Positions 14,648 to 14,696 of a stretch of 14,696 nucleotides of DNA are shown here, one piece after another. Position 1 is the stretch's first letter. Every line of letters starts with the position of its first letter. The stretch comes from Tissierellia bacterium (GTDB taxonomy: Bacteria > Bacillota > Clostridia > Tissierellales > Tepidimicrobiaceae). The notes beneath the pieces were generated by a model that saw nothing but the letters and a program-made list of their open reading frames with translations, was not told where the DNA came from and searched no databases. A program made the position numbers and the translations under genes. The stretch lies in NCBI GenBank assembly GCA_012518745.1, contig JAAYRM010000169.1:1-14696 (forward strand), in the 5' to 3' direction.

Positions 14648-14696
14648 ATGTCAGCTAAAACCGATAATGAATATGGATATATAAACATAGATGAGA
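14648..14696 (+). CDS. Second asp23-like gene start, truncated by window edge (or assembly fold-back)
   Basis: ATG at 14648, with GGGGAGG 9 bases upstream, opens 16 codons that read MSAKTDNEYGYINIDE, identical in DNA and protein to the start of the asp23 gene on the other strand. Only 49 bases are visible, so it cannot be said whether a whole gene follows. It may be a true divergent paralog, a recombined promoter region, or an artefact at a contig end. The one mismatch near the ribosome binding site and the separate promoter favour a real second copy, but not strongly. Confidence 0.5.
   Translation, partial: MSAKTDNEYGYINIDE

Larger units (their letters stand above)
14436..14696. repeat. Inverted repeat: two opposed copies of the asp23 leader and start
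   Basis: 14436-14513 and 14619-14696 are reverse complements over 78 bases with one mismatch (minus-strand C at 14500 against G at 14632, just before GGGAGG). The right arm is cut by the window end, so the repeat may be longer. The 105-base loop (14514-14618) is mostly non-symmetric, but the 8-mer TTGGTTGA occurs once on each strand near its centre (14549-14556 minus, 14575-14582 plus), placing each copy's -35 region symmetrically to within one base. Confidence 0.95.

Overview
This window is an AT-rich chromosomal segment from a low-G+C, Gram-positive, endospore-forming bacterium, most likely a member of the Clostridia. Three things support this. The gene order plsX-acpP-rnc-(Elp3-like radical SAM)-smc and asp23-fakA-recG-rsmD-coaD is typical of clostridia. 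ylbJ, a sporulation gene, is present. Promoters match the sigma-A consensus, and the ribosome binding sites are strong and G-rich. No tRNA, rRNA, CRISPR array, insertion sequence or phage gene was seen. Coding density is high, and no stretch longer than about 165 bases lacks a gene.

Layout: (A) 1-6167, all minus strand. Read in transcription order: ackA, a DUF177/YceD protein, rpmF, a strong intrinsic terminator, then plsX, acpP, rnc, an Elp3-like radical SAM gene and the first third of smc, which runs off the left edge. (B) 6168-6294 is a divergent promoter region between ackA and the plus-strand genes tmcAL (ylbM) and ylbJ (6295-8821). (C) 8815-14484, minus strand. In transcription order: asp23/yloU, fakA/yloV, recG, rsmD, coaD and a coiled-coil protein, ending in a 7-base tail-to-tail overlap with ylbJ. 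(D) 14485-14696 holds two divergent promoters and a second, near-identical copy of the asp23 leader and first 16 codons in the opposite orientation, cut by the window edge.

Functional themes. Lipid and acyl-phosphate metabolism: PlsX makes acyl-phosphate from acyl-ACP, AcpP carries the acyl chains, FakA phosphorylates exogenous fatty acids, and AckA interconverts acetate and acetyl-phosphate. Translation and RNA: L32, RNase III, RsmD, TmcAL (acetylation of C34 in tRNA-Met, using acetate) and an Elp3-like enzyme. Chromosome maintenance: SMC and RecG. CoaD supplies CoA, the precursor of the ACP prosthetic group. Sporulation: YlbJ.

The genes themselves are ordinary core genes. The unusual signals are: the 78-base inverted duplication around the asp23 start, with a different promoter behind each copy (true duplication, invertible segment or assembly fold-back); a set of five genes with GGGGG rather than GGAGG Shine-Dalgarno cores; a possible RNA structure that hides the ylbJ ribosome binding site in readthrough transcripts, with a sigma-E-like promoter that would bypass it; and a perfect 16-bp hairpin on the fakA stop codon that lacks a U-tract. 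Many start codons were reassigned to internal positions by ribosome binding site placement. Three genes (smc, rsmD, fakA) start with TTG and two (ackA, recG) with GTG.
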